From contig NC_083890.1 of assembly GCF_032452875.1 (NCBI RefSeq), positions 45,196,483-45,260,482 on the forward strand: 64,000 bases of DNA, in the 5' to 3' direction. Under the pieces are notes generated by a model. The model was given only the letters and a program-made list of their open reading frames with translations. It was not told where the DNA came from and did no database searches. The position numbers were made by a program, and so were the translations under genes. Shown one piece after another: positions 44,571 to 55,692 of the stretch. How positions within the stretch are numbered: the stretch's first letter is position 1; the number at the start of each line of letters is the position of its first letter. Source of the DNA: Bos javanicus. Lineage: Eukaryota; Chordata; Mammalia; Artiodactyla; Bovidae.

Positions 44571-45480
44571 TCAGTGCTCCAAATTTGTCCCCCGCTCTTC
44601 CATTGTCACGGTGTGAAATTTCACAGCTAGAATGTCTGCATCAGCTTCTGAAGGAAGAGAGCCCATATTCCTCACTGTGACCTTGATTCCCTGATGAACC
44701 TCACCAATACTGTGACTGCTCTTCCCCTGCTCTGTCCATCTTATTATCAGTGAGCATGGAAGAGGTGAGTCTCTCACTTTCCTATTTCTCTCCCGTGGCA
44801 CTCTCGCCATCTCCAGCACCTATTTTTGTCATGTTTTCAAAAAGATGGATATGTCAACTTCCATTGTCTCAAAGCACTTTCTCAGAACTGCCTCACCAGA
44901 AAATCCTCTGCACGCCAGCAGGAGAAAAGAGACCTTTTGAGATTTTTGTCAGCTTCATCTTAATCCAGACATGTGCTTTATAAAAATTGAACTTCCAATA
45001 AAGATTTTAGGTACTCTTTGACTTTATTCTCTGCATAATTTAAGGATAAAGAAATCTTATTCTTTACCTTCTTCTTCATCAGCGTTCCAAGGATTGCTGT
45101 GGGTTTCCTGCCTTTGTGTTTGTTCCAGTTCAGAATTTTACCATTTCTTTTTTCTGTTTGTATTTCTGATTTCATGATCACTCCATTATTTTATTCATCT
45201 TCAGTGTCTCCATGTGGGTTGTTCATATAACTGGTGACATCAGTGACTGCTGGCATAGCATAATCTCAAAGAACTCTTATATTAATAAGTAGTCGTTCTA
45301 CAAGCCATCAGTTACTTAAGGCATTTGGCAATAATGTTTGCTTAGCAGATCAAGTGGTTTATCTTCTAAGTCGTGTATCTTACATTTCTTCGCCGAATTC
45401 TGGCTTCTGTCTAGATCTTGCCGGAACCTGAAGAAAGTCACATGGGGCTGCATCAACTTCCTTGTTCAGCTGGGGACTGT
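44571..45480 (-). pseudogene. Coding-like minus-strand stretch, possibly a decayed processed pseudogene
   Basis: On the minus strand, open pieces follow one another in shifting frames: about 45455-45320 (46 codons, charged), 45181-44978 (67 codons, Lys/Asn-rich with GRKPTAILGTLMKKK) and 44819-44571 (82 codons, mixed composition with a VHQGIKVTVRNMGSLPSE stretch). The balanced charged composition is unlike the repeats around it. I cannot name a parent gene, and there is no clear poly(A) tail or target duplication. It could be unrelated chance frames. Confidence 0.25.
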
Positions 45481-46024
45481 GCAGTCTGATGATGTCACCC
45501 ACCAGCCAACCTGTTCTTCCCTTCCCTAGCCCCAGTGCAGGGGAGTGTGTCTCCCTGTTGAGGGAGGGGAAAGGAAACCAGATGGGGTGGCCAGTTGGAA
45601 ATGACTGGTGTTTTAATTTTCTTTTTTTTTTAATGACTTTGTCAGATTTAGTACCAGGATCTAGCTAACCTCATAGAACACATTGCAAAGTGTTTCCTCA
45701 TCTTCTGTTTTGGAAAACATTTATGTAAGTTTGATACCTTTTCTTACCTTAGTGTTTAAAAGAGTTCACCAGTGACACCATCTGACCCTGATGTATTTGA
45801 GGAAAGATTTCAATCACAAATTCAGTTTACTTAATAAATATATTTTCAGCAATATTTCCTATTTCTTGTTGCGTCTGTTTTGGTAAGTTGCATTGTTTAG
45901 GAATTTCATCTAGCTGCTGAATTTATTAACATCAAATTGTTAATAATATATGTAGTATCTGTAGTATACTCATGTATTTATTCCTGGTATTGATGATTTT
46001 TCTTATTTTTTTCTTGATTAGCCT
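45481..46024. other. Unassigned sequence
   Basis: Nothing recognised apart from a short T run near 45622. Confidence 0.4.
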
Positions 46025-46032
46025 ATGTAGGG

Positions 46033-46234
46033 CTTAAGTGTTAGTTGTTCAGTCGTGTCTAACTCCTTGTGACCCCATGAACTGTAGCCTCCAGGCTCCT
46101 CTTTCCATGGGATTTCCCAGGCAGGAATACTGTTGCCATTCCCTTCTCCAGGGGATCTTCCTGACCCAGGAATCAAACCTGGGTCTCCTGCACTGCAGGC
46201 AGATTCTTTACCATCTGAGCCATCAGGGAAACCC
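46033..46234 (-). mobile_element. Bov-tA SINE
   Basis: TTAGTTGTTCAGTCGTGTCT to the head GAGCCATCAGGGAAACC, with a small deletion around 46128. Short duplication ATGTAGGG at 46025-46032 and 46235-46242. Confidence 0.92.
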
Positions 46235-46242
46235 ATGTAGGG

Positions 46243-47084
46243 TTATCAAATTTGTTATTGTTTCAAAAAGAAAAAAAAAATTTGTTTGTGTTAATTTTCT
46301 CTGTCATTTATGTTTTCTATTTCATCGGTTTCTTTTCTTTACTATTTCCTTCATTCTATACACTTTGGATTTACATACTTTTCTCCACTTACAATGAGGT
46401 TATGTCCCGATAAACCCATCGTGAGTTGAATATATCATAGAACTGTTCTGTGGTAATTTCTCACAGGAACTAAAAACAGTTACTTATTTAGTTATATTCA
46501 AAAGACTATATATTTTCTTTTGATTTTTGTAATTAAGAAAAAGAAGAGCAACTTCCGACATGACTCAGAAGCAACCGCGTAATCAGATTTCAATTCATGT
46601 AACCTATCCCTTGGTCAAAATAGTTAGTGATACCAAAGAAATATCTGTGTGTCAACACATTTGATTAACCACAGCTTTTAGACAGTTGAAAATAGAAAAT
46701 CTCAGGTGTCAGAATATCAAACAGGAACTACAAAAATGTTCTCCATTAGGTTTTGGACAGGTAACATTCATTTGCTTTTAAACATGTTATAAAAGCTGAA
46801 GGTTTTACTATATAAATATTGTGGTAGCAATTTGTACCACCCACAAGTTTTAGAGGCTCCATGAATGATTAAAAAGAGTTTCTTGTCTTTGTAAGGAGTT
46901 TTAGGAACCTAATGATTTATTTGTGTTCCAAGTGCTGTCTTTCCTCCCTTTCATGTCTTGACAATTCTTATCATACATTCCTTACTGGTGATTTAGTAGA
47001 CACAGTGAGCAGATCTTAACTTTAAAATTATACAGCTCCCTTATTTAAAGCTGCAGGCTATCTGTTTCGATGTCATTTTGCTTC
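46243..47084. other. Unassigned sequence
   Basis: AT-rich. An A run at 46268-46280 directly beside the SINE region. No exon or repeat family recognised. Confidence 0.4.
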
Positions 47085-47225
47085 TTTAGCAAACTTTTAT
47101 TGATACCTTGTTATATACCAGATACTGTTTGGAACTGGGGGCCCCAAAATGAAGAAGCATTGTCCCTTTTTTTTTTCATGAGTTTATAGTCTACTGGACA
47201 TCAGAGAAATAATTGCAGTAAGTTT
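47085..47225 (+). mobile_element. L2 LINE relic
   Basis: ACTTTTATTGATACCTTGTT, ATATACCAGATACTGTTTGG and GAGTTTATAGTCTACTGGAC keep the L2 'point of increase ... stem of supply' order seen in many L2 3' relics. Diverged. Confidence 0.6.
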
Positions 47226-47307
47226 TATAATAGAGAAATGTTCAAGCTGCAAGTGGAGGTAACTGAGGCAGTCTTCAAAGGAAGAGATGACATTTCAGTG
47301 TAATATT

Positions 47308-47578
47308 GCTGCTGCTGCTAAGTCGCTTCAGTCGTGTCTGACTCTGTGCGACCCCATAGACCGCAGCCCACCAGGCCCCACCATCCCTGGGATCCTCCAG
47401 GCAAGAACACTGGAGTGGGTTGCCATTTCCTCCTCCAATGCATGAAAGTGAAAAGTGAAAGTGAAGTTGCTCAGTCGTGTCTGACTCTTAGCGACCCCAT
47501 GGACTGCAGCCCACCAGGCTCCTCCGTCCATGGGATTTTCCAGGCAAGAGTACTGGAGTGGGGTGCCATTGCCTTCTC
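47308..47578 (-). mobile_element. Bov-A2 SINE (dimeric) with perfect target duplication
   Basis: Two reverse BovA monomers after GCTGCTGCTGCTAAGTCGCT, joined by AAAGTGAAAAGTGAAAGTGA. Perfect 12-bp duplication CAGTGTAATATT at 47296-47307 and 47579-47590. Nearly unmutated, so recent. Confidence 0.96.
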
Positions 47579-47590
47579 CAGTGTAATATT

Positions 47591-48290
47591 AGGAGCATGC
47601 AAAATGTTATAGCTCAGTAAATTGAACTCTTGTGATTTTTGTATTTAAATGTATGTAAATTTTATCTGAAAAAACTAGCAAGTTATTCAGCTCTAGTTAA
47701 TAGGAGTGTTTTTTACAGGGATATGGGTTGGCAGTTCTGAAAAGTCCATCTGTGTATTATAGGCTTTATTTATATATATGAAATAAATATAGAAATATGT
47801 GTTTACTGATAGCATATTGATTGTGATAAATATACTGTTGTTTATAAGAAAATTTTCTCACAAAGATAATCCATTAAAGTATTTAGGATAAAAGGTATGA
47901 TAACTTCAACCAGTTCTCAAATAATTCATAAAATATGAATATACAGATTATATAGATAGAGAAATATATATAAAGAGAAAGGCAGAGAGAGAAAATGATA
48001 AAGCAAGTGAGGCACATATAAATAATTAATGAATCTGAATAAAGGTTATTTAGGAATTTCTTTTACTATTCTTACAACATTTGTTTAAATGTTAAGTTAT
48101 AGAAAAATTAAAAATTATGGTTTCTCTTAAGGATATAAAAAACTATATTTTAAAAAGAAAACATCACTTCCACCATGAAAACAAGAAAATGCAAGATAAA
48201 CTGTAAAAGTATAGCTCTCTTTGAACCCATCAGAGAACTAAGTTTTCAAGATAGCCAAGAAGTCTGAAATTTAAAGAAGACAGGCCCTTC
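47591..48290. other. Unassigned AT-rich sequence
   Basis: No element recognised. A GATA/AGAGA-rich stretch lies at 47945-47995. Confidence 0.4.
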
Positions 48291-48299
48291 TGAGGACGT

Positions 48300-48790
48300 A
48301 GGCGCTGTCACACGTGGGTCAAAGCACAAGAGTAAGAGAAGTTAGATGCCATATAAGCAAAATAAAAGAGAAAGAATGGGATGATAATATTTGAAGAGCT
48401 AACAAAACTAACATAAGCAAAGGCTTCAAAATGCATACCCAGGAAGAACAGGAAATGTGAGGAAAAAGACATCCACCTAGACAGATAAGAGTGAAACTGC
48501 TGGAAACCAAAGACAAAGAGAAAATCCTGAAGACAGTCCAAATAAAATGACAGCAGACTTCTCACCCCAGAAGATAACGGAGTGACATCTTTAAAATACT
48601 GAGAGAAAAAAGAAAAACCTACCAGTCAGGATTCCACACCTTTCAGAAATTAAGTCAAATATTGATTTGTACAAACAAAAGCTGAGAGAATTCATTACCC
48701 AACAGCTAAAAAGAAAATTTAAAGTACTTTAGTGGAAGGACTACACTGCTAGAAACTTACCTGTACACAAGAAATGAAGGTCATAGAAAT
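48300..48790 (+). mobile_element. Old L1 (L1M-type) remnant
   Basis: GTGAAACTGCTGGAAACCAA, an AAGACAAAGAGAAAATCCTGAAGAC block, AATGACAGCAGACTTCTCAC and a final GAGAGAATTCATTACCCAAC give an old-L1 order shared with 4420-5200. Confidence 0.6.
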
Positions 48791-48804
48791 GCTAAAGAGG
48801 AAGG

Positions 48805-49265
48805 TGTAATGGTTAATTGTTTGTGTTAACTAGACTGAGCCAAATGGTGTTAGATTGTTTCTAGTATGCCTGTGAGGGTGCTTCTGGGTGACATTAGGAT
48901 TTGAGTGGGTGGATTCAGTGATACCTGACATTGCCCTTCTCGGTGTGTCTGATCATCATTAAATCACTGAAGGCCTGAAAGAAAAACCTGAGGAAGAGAG
49001 CGTTTGCCCCTTTTGGTTTCTGCCTGCATGCTTGAGCTGGCAGGGCCTGAAAGAAAAACCTGAGGAAGAGAGCGTTTGCCCCTTTTGCTTTCCGCCTGCA
49101 TGCTTGAGCTGGCGCATCAGTCTTCTGCCCTTGAGCTGGGATTCATACCACTGACTCCCCCAGTTCTCTGGCCTTCAGACTCAAACTGGAATTACACCAG
49201 TGCCTTCCACGATCAGCTTACAGACAGCAGATTGTGGAAGTTTTCAGCCTCTATAATCAAGTGAC
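48805..49265 (+). mobile_element. Ancient LTR/MER-type repeat with an internal tandem duplication
   Basis: TTAATTGTTTGTGTTAACTA, TGTGAGGGTGCTTCTGGGTG, GAAGGCCTGAAAG, CTTCAGACTCAAACTGGAAT and CAGCCTCTATAATCAAGTGA form the order of a common old mammalian repeat that I recognise but cannot name with certainty. A 72-bp segment inside is duplicated. Confidence 0.6.
48972..49113 (+). repeat. 72-bp-period tandem duplication
   Basis: 48972-49041 and 49044-49113 are the same 70-base sequence (start GGCCTGAAAGAAAAACCTGA, end GCTTGAGCTGGC) with two substitutions. The duplication lies wholly inside the ancient repeat and is much younger than it. Confidence 0.93.
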
Positions 49266-49303
49266 ACAGTTCCTCAGAATCTCTCTCTCTAGGTATAGAG
49301 ACA

Positions 49304-49750
49304 TCTGTCAGTTCAATCACTCAGTCATGTCTGACTCTTTGTGAACCCATGGACTGCAGCACGCCAGGCTTCCCTGTCCATCACCAACTCCCAGAGCTTA
49401 CTCAAACTCATGTCCATCGCGTCGGTGATGCCATCCAACCATCTCATCCTCTGTCGTCCCCTTCTCATGCCTTCAATCTTCCCCAGCATCAGGGTCTTTT
49501 CTAATGAGTCAGTTCTTCACATCAGGTGGCTAAAGTACTGGAGTTTCACCTTCAGCCATCAGTCCTTCAAAAGAATATTCAGGACTGATTTCTGGAGTTT
49601 CACCTTCAGCATAAGTCCTTCAAAAGAATATTCAAGACTGATTTCCTTTAGGATGGACTGGTTGGATCTCCTTGCAGTCCAAGGGACTCTCAAGAGGCTT
49701 CTCCAACACCATAGTTCAAAAGCATCAATTCTTTGGCGCTCAGCTTTCTT
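49304..49750 (-). mobile_element. BovB 3' fragment with target duplication
   Basis: From tail TCTGTCAGTTCAATCACTCA to a 5' truncation at the equivalent of the 'tataaagaaagc' site. It is flanked by TATAGAGACA at 49294-49303 and 49751-49760, so it is an insertion truncated on arrival. A 54-base internal tandem duplication lies at 49538-49644. Confidence 0.93.
49538..49644. repeat. Tandem duplication inside a BovB fragment
   Basis: 49538-49591 and 49592-49644 are near copies (CTGGAGTTTCACCTTCAGC...GACTGATTT), differing by a short indel/substitution cluster and one base. Confidence 0.9.
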
Positions 49751-49760
49751 TATAGAGACA

Positions 49761-50093
49761 GATGGATACAGATATGGAGATGTATAGATATAGATATCTA
49801 ATGGTTCTGTTTCCTATGGAGATATATAAATGTAGATGTTCTAACGGTTCTGTTTCCCTAGAGGAAATACAGAAAGTAAATATAAAAGACATTATGTAAT
49901 CGGTAATTGCTATAAAAATAAAATACTAATCTTTTAGTGGATGTTTATAGACTATATAAATTAAAATTTATGAAAACTATAGTACACAAGATGGGAAGGA
50001 GAACTTGGGAGTCTGTTGATGTAGGTTGTGAGACCCTTAAACTACATGTGGAGTACTCTATTATTTGAGGTAGACTGTGAATAATTAAAGATA
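49761..50093. other. Unassigned AT-rich sequence with GATA-like runs
   Basis: A short GATA/TAGATA-rich start, then nothing recognised. The string GGTTCTGTTTCC occurs twice (49803-49814 and 49846-49857). Confidence 0.45.
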
Positions 50094-50103
50094 CATACAT
50101 ATG

Positions 50104-50328
50104 CGTGCATGAGTGCTTGCTGAGTCACTTCGGTCACATCCCATTCTGCAACTCTATGAACTGTAGCCCACCAGGCTCCTCGGTCCATGGGATTCTCCAG
50201 GCAAGAATACAGGAGTGAGCTGCTGTCCCTTCCTCCAGGAGATCTTTACGACCCATGGACTGAAGCCATGACTCCTGAGCCTCGTGCATTGCAGACGGAT
50301 TCTTTACCACTGAGCTACCAGGGAAGCC
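50104..50328 (-). mobile_element. Bov-tA SINE
   Basis: GCTTGCTGAGTCACTTCGGT to the head GAGCTACCAGGGAAGCC, with an 11-base insertion near 50280. A TAAAGATA string flanks both sides (about 50085-50092 and 50329-50336), a likely but imperfectly placed duplication. Confidence 0.9.
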
Positions 50329-50329
50329 T

Positions 50330-50890
50330 AAAGATATCTATCTATCTATATATTATATATAATAATGAATATATATTAATTATATATTTATAATTATATT
50401 ATATATTTATGTATTTTACTATAATTATATACAATTATAGTAATAATATAATATAGTGTGTACTATATATTATATATAATACAATCTATAATATACAATA
50501 TAGATTATATAATATAATATTTATAATATATACTATAATATATTAATAAATATATATTAATATAATATATTACATATAATAACTTATAATATATAAATAT
50601 ATTATATTTATATATTACTATATTATGTAATATAACATAATTATATAATATAGCAATATATAAATTATATTAAATATATAATATAATTCAGTATATTTTA
50701 AAATGTAATATTAACTATATCTTTAATTTTAAATATATATTATAATTTAATACTATATATAATATATTTAATATAATATATATAATTTAATAAATTATAT
50801 AATGTTATATAATGTGGTAATGTATAAATATAATATATTTATATATCATAAATTATTATATTATTATATATAATATATATTATATAAACC
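50330..50890. repeat. Near-pure A/T block, about 560 bases
   Basis: A (TATC)n seed at 50334-50350 followed by irregular TATATAAT/ATATTTAT sequence with almost no G or C for over 500 bases. It starts at the tRNA-head side of the SINE, not at its A tail, so it is not tail expansion. Such blocks can unwind, act as matrix-attachment sites or cause assembly trouble. Confidence 0.9.
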
Positions 50891-50980
50891 ACAGAAAATT
50901 ATAGAAGAGATATAAAAAATAAGAAACAGAGGATTTAAACTGAAATCATAAAATCACAAAAATACTCTATTAACAGAAAA

Positions 50981-51846
50981 ACTTATATGCAGAATACATC
51001 ATGAGAAATGCTGGGCTGGAAGAAGCACAACCTGAAATCAAGATTGCCAGGAGAGATATCAATAACCTCAGATATGCAGATGACACCACCCTTATGGCAG
51101 AAAGTGAAGAGGAACTAAAAAGCCTCTTGATGAAAGTGAAAGAGGAGAGTGAAAAAGTTGGCTTAAAGCTCAACATTCAGAAAACGAAGATCATGGCATC
51201 TGGTCCCATCACTTCATGGCAAATAGATGGGGAAACAGTGGAAACAGTGTCAGACTTTATTTTGGGGGGCTCCAAAATCACTGCAGATGGTGATTGCAGC
51301 CATGAAATTAAAAGACGCTTACTCCTTGGAAGGAAAGTTATGACCAACCTAGATAGCATATTCAAAAGCAGAGACATTACTTTGCCAACAAAGGTCCATC
51401 TAGTCAAGGCTATGGTTTTTCCAGTAGTCATGTATGGATGTGAAAGTTGGACTGTGAAGAAAGCTGAGCACCAAAGAATTGATGCTTTTGAACTGTGGTG
51501 TTGGAGAAGATGCTTGAGAGTCCCTTGGACTGCAAGGAGATCCAACCAGTCCATTTTAAAGGAAATCAGTCCTGGGTGTTCTTTGGAAGGACTGATGCTA
51601 AAGCTGAAACTCCAATACTTTGGCCACCTCATGCGAAGAGTTGACTCATTGGAAAAGACTCTGATGCTGGCAGGAGGAGAAGGGGACGACAGAGGATGAG
51701 ATGGCTGGATGGCATCATCGACTCGATGGACGTGAGTTTGAGTGAACTCCAGGAGCTGGTGATGGACAGGGAGGCCTGGCGTGCTGCGATTCATGGGGTC
51801 TCAAAGAGTCGGACATGACTGAGCGACTGGACTGAACTGAACTGAA
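50981..51846 (+). mobile_element. BovB copy with open RT C-terminus
   Basis: Truncated just upstream of the YADD motif (intact, 51073-51084). The frame 51001-51699 is open for 232 codons and breaks where a small deletion removes part of the 'GGIGGRRRRG' coding region near 51670. The tail ACTGGACTGAACTGAACTGAAC closely resembles copy 1. Confidence 0.95.
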
Positions 51847-51849
51847 CAC

Positions 51850-52490
51850 AAAAACAGAAAGAAAAAGAGGGGAAAGAGAAGCAAGACAGACCAAACAGAA
51901 TAGATACAAAACAGTAGCAAGACTGTAGCTTTAAATCCAACAATATGAATAATAACATTCAGTATTACCTCCGCTGGGTTTATTCACTGGCTCCAGACTG
52001 CCTAGAAAAAGCATGACCTAGCTTAGTCACAGTGATGGATCCCAGCAGAGGCACGTCAGTCAAGGCTGTCAGCCAGCTGTTCCTCTCGCTGCTCATCTGC
52101 TAGTCCTTTCTTGAAGGGAGACCCAAGTAGCACCTCTCCATGATGGCCATACCTGCCCTTTGGCAAGAACTCTGTGCTTTCCTCCAAGATGCTGATGTGT
52201 GTGTGCACACGCAACTGGCAAAGATTTATTTAACACATTAAAGTAGGAACTGGCATGATGACAATGAAAATATAAAGAAGGAGAGGAAGATCTATTATAT
52301 CTAGTCAGCAGGTGAAAAGAATGCTGAAATGAGATTACACATTAGATTGAAACTGATCAATGCCGTGTAAAGTCAATCTGTAGGATTTCTTTTTTCTACT
52401 GGACAGGAATAAATTGCAATATATAGACCTTCTATGAGTGGATGTTAACTTTACAGAGCCCGGTCTCTCTGTAGACCTTCTGTTGACTCC
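51850..52490. other. Unassigned sequence
   Basis: A-rich start at 51847-51900 (the BovB tail region), then single-copy looking sequence. Nothing recognised. Confidence 0.4.
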
Positions 52491-52795
52491 CTGGAATAGC
52501 CAGACTTCTTTCAGGTTGGGTCCCAACAAAGAGCCAGGAGGAAGCTGTATTGCTGTTTATGACCTCATTGAGAGACAGGGAGCAATGCTTCATGTTCTAG
52601 CTCCAGCTCTTCCAGTCTTACAGCTCAGCCTCCTGATAGGTGAGCAAACAAATCTGAGAGATGTCCCAGTCACCATCTGACTGCAGTCTCATGAGGGACC
52701 TTCAGCCAGAACCAGCCAGCAGAGCTGCTCGGGAATTCCTGGCTCACAGAAACTGTGCGAGATAATAAACGATTGATGTTTTAAATTACCGCATT
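52491..52795 (+). mobile_element. Ancient LTR-like 3' part
   Basis: The end CTCATGAGGGACCTTCAGCC, AGAACCAGCCAGCAGAGCTG, ATTCCTGGCTCACAGAAACT and GAGATAATAAACGATTGATG follows a familiar old LTR end with a polyadenylation-like AATAAA (52753-52758). Family name uncertain. Confidence 0.5.
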
Positions 52796-52823
52796 AGGAG
52801 ATGATTTTTCCCCCTGCAATGCT

Positions 52824-53036
52824 CAACCAAGGTGGCGCAGCGGTCAAGAATCCTTCTGACAATGCAGGAGATTCAAGACATTCGGGTTTGATCCCTGAGT
52901 TGGGAGGATCCCCTGGAGTGGGAAGTGGTAACCCACTCCAGTATTCCTGCCTGGAGAATCCCATGGACAAAGGAGCCTGGTGGGCTACAGTCCAGGGGGG
53001 TCTCAAAGTCAGGCAGGGCTGAGCGACTAAGCACAC
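52824..53036 (+). mobile_element. Bov-tA SINE
   Basis: Diverged head (AAGGTGGCGCAGCGGTCAAG) and body to CTGAGCGACTAAGCACACAC. Short flanking CAATGC strings only. Confidence 0.9.
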
Positions 53037-53472
53037 ACAATGCACAGCCAAATCACCAATACTCACCTGGTCCTTAGCACAGTGCTTGCCTCATAGAGCA
53101 TAATTGGTCACTTTTCCTGTGTAATGTTAGTATTTTGTAGTTTTAATATTTTTCATGAGTATTTAATTAGTAATTAGAATACAGAAGACTGAGCACCAAA
53201 CAATTTATGCTTTCAAACTACAGTGCTAGAGAAGACTCTTGAGAATTCCTTGGACTGCAAGAAGATCAAACCGGTCAAATCCTAAAGGAAATCAACCCTG
53301 AATATTCATTGGAAGGACTGACGCTGAAACTGAAGCTGCAATACTTTGGCCACTTGATGCCAAGAGCCAACTTATTGAAAAAGACCCTGGTGCTGGGAAA
53401 GATTGAGGGCAAGAGGAGAGAGGACAGCAGAGGATGAGATGGTTAGATGGCATCACTGACTCCAACGGACAT

Positions 53473-53948
53473 GTTTGTTGTTTAGTCACTCAGTCGTGTC
53501 CGACTCTGCGACTCTGCAGCATGCCAGGCTTCCCTGTCTTTCATCATCTCCTGGAGTTTGTTCAAACTCATGGCCGTTGAGTGGAGAAGGAAATAGTAAC
53601 CCACTCCAGTACTCTTGCCTGGAGAATCCCATGGACCGCAGAGCCTGGTAGGCTACAGTCCCTGGGGTCGCTAAGAGTCGGACTTCACTTTCACTTTTCA
53701 CTTTCATGCATTGGAGAAGGAAATGGCAACACACTCCAGTGTTCTTGCCTGGAGAATCCCAGGGACAGGGGAGCCTGGTGGGCTGCTGTCTATGGGGTCT
53801 CACAGAGTCGGTGCGACTGAAGCGACTTAGCAGCAGCAGCAGCATGTCCATTGAGTCAGTGATGCCAGCCAACCATCTCATCCTCTGTCGTCACCTTCTC
53901 CTCCTGCCATCAATCTTTCCTAGCATCAGGGTCTTTTCTAGCGAGTGG
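53473..53948 (-). mobile_element. BovB inner fragment (middle level of the nest)
   Basis: BovB 3' end in reverse: TTGTTTAGTCACTCAGTCGT to CTCATGGCCGTTGAGT, interrupted, then CATTGAGTCAGTGATGCCAG to TCAGGGTCTTTTCTAGCGAG. Confidence 0.88.
53583..53844 (+). mobile_element. Bov-A2 SINE (innermost level)
   Basis: Two BovA monomers with the TTTCACTTTTCACTTTCATG linker, ending CGACTTAGCAGCAGCAGCAG. Flanks ATGGCCGTTGAGT (53570-53582) and ATGTCCATTGAGT (53845-53857) match at 11 of 13 bases, consistent with a decayed duplication. Confidence 0.9.
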
Positions 53949-54060
53949 GCTGGACAGGAGTTTGAGCAAACTCCAGGGGATAGTGAAGGCCAGGGAACTC
54001 TGGTGTGCGCAGGCCGTGGGGTGGCAAGAGTCGATCAGGACTTAGCAAGTGAACAGCAAT

Positions 54061-55205
54061 TAGCATTTAATTTGTAGCTTAACTCTGTTTCTGGGCACTA
54101 GAGGGCACACTTATCTGTTGATGCGGTCTCAGACATGCTGGTGCAGTTCTCCAGCCGAGGCACCAGGGGGAGCCCGCCTCTCATTTTTCACTATCCCTTT
54201 CAAAAGGTGGACTTCACAGACCGAAGAAGAATTCAAAACCAGTGAACTAGCATACACAAGAATGTGTAGTAAGCACATTCTCAAAAAAACAAGAAAACAT
54301 GAATAACGCTACCTCCGTACTGGATGTGCAGACAAAGAACAAGAAAATACCCCACCCACACTTTTTTTTTTTTTCCCATTGTAAATGTGGTCGAGCAGGT
54401 TGTATTTTCTTTAATCCCTGAAAAGGAGAAGGGCTCTGCAAACCTGTTATTTCTAAACAACATTGTTCTTAGTCTTTACCGTAAACGACAGTGAACCTCG
54501 TCTTTACCGTATCTAGGAACAGCGACAGCAGTCTCTCTGTCACAGCTTCTGATGGCGAGAGGGTAATTCTGAGCACTGGTTCCCAGGGGCCCGAGGAGTA
54601 TTTGTACCACCACTTTCACAGATTTTAAAGGTCTTATTTTTTCCTAGTTCTTATTTACACAGGATTGATAGTCTAGTGGCTGTGAAAATGGGCCATGATT
54701 ATGATTGCAGGAAATTTGGGAAACGAAAGCCTTGAAATGAATTGCCTGAACCAAACACATTGTAATTCACCCCTCTTTCCAACTAATTCAAAGCAGACTT
54801 TACCCATAATCGTTCATAGTAACCTGAGGAGGTTGGCAGCCTGAGCGATGATGACAGCCTGTCCGTCTCGAAGTAAGTCTTAAAAGCTGGCCCTACCCCA
54901 GGGTGGCTCAAGTACTCCTGGGGCTTGAATGGGGCAGGGTCTTAAGAATAAAAAAGGGTGGGTTGTGGTGGGTTTATCTGATGAGAGCCTTGTGCTATGA
55001 GGCCAGGACTCTGCAAACCCAGAAGACTGTAAGTCAAAGGGGGCTGGGGTGGGAGAGAACTGTACTCTGAAGAGCTGATTCCTTGAGGGCATCCAGAAAT
55101 GGCAGCCCAAACTCTAGCTGACCCACCAGGTTGATGATCAAGCACAAGATTTGATCAGCTCAGATCCTGTTGTCTTTGTTTTAATCCCCATCATACGGGG
55201 ATTAA
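54061..55205. other. Unassigned sequence
   Basis: Single-copy looking, with a T run at 54362-54374. Short open frames on both strands show no domain. Confidence 0.4.
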
Positions 55206-55692
55206 AGAGCAGAGACATTACTTTGCCAACAAAGGTCCATCTAGTCAAGGCTATGGTTTTTCCAGTAGTCATGTATGGATGTGAGAGTTGGACTATAAAG
55301 AAAGCTGAGCACCAAAGAATTGATGCTTTTGAACTGTGGTGCTGGAGAAGACTCTAGAGAGTCCCTTGGACTGCAAGGAGATCCAACCAGCCCATCCTAA
55401 AGGAAATCAGTCCTGAATATTCATTGGAAGGACTGATGGCTGAAGCCGAAACTCCAATTCTTTGGCCACCTGGTGTGAAGAACTGACTCATTGGAAAAGA
55501 CCCTGAGGCTGGGAAAGATTGAAGGCAGGAGGAGAAGGGGGCAACAGAGGATGAAATGCTTGGATGGCATCACTGACTCGATGGACATGAGTTTGAGCAA
55601 GCTCTGGGAGTTGGTGATGGACAGGGAAGCCTGGCGTGCTGCAGTCCACGGGGTCCCAAAGAGTCAGACACGACTGAGAGACTGAACTTAAT
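55206..55692 (+). mobile_element. BovB 3' fragment
   Basis: From AAGAGCAGAGACATTACTTT to GACTGAGAGACTGAACTTAA. The frame from the 'SRDITLPTKVHLVKAMVFPV' region is open to an in-frame TAG at 55355-55357; a later frame at 55491-55685 covers the C-terminus. Confidence 0.93.

Larger units (their letters stand above)
53184..54060 (+). mobile_element. BovB outer copy of a three-level nest
   Basis: Plus-strand BovB at 53184-53471 (GACTGAGCACCAAACAATTT to TCACTGACTCCAACGGACATG) resumes at 53950-54060 (GGACAGGAGTTTGAGCAAAC to AAGTGAACAGCAA). The two parts are adjacent in an intact element. The gap holds a minus-strand BovB fragment that itself holds a Bov-A2. The junction string GGACATG/GGACAGG is a probable 7-bp target duplication. 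Confidence 0.88.
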
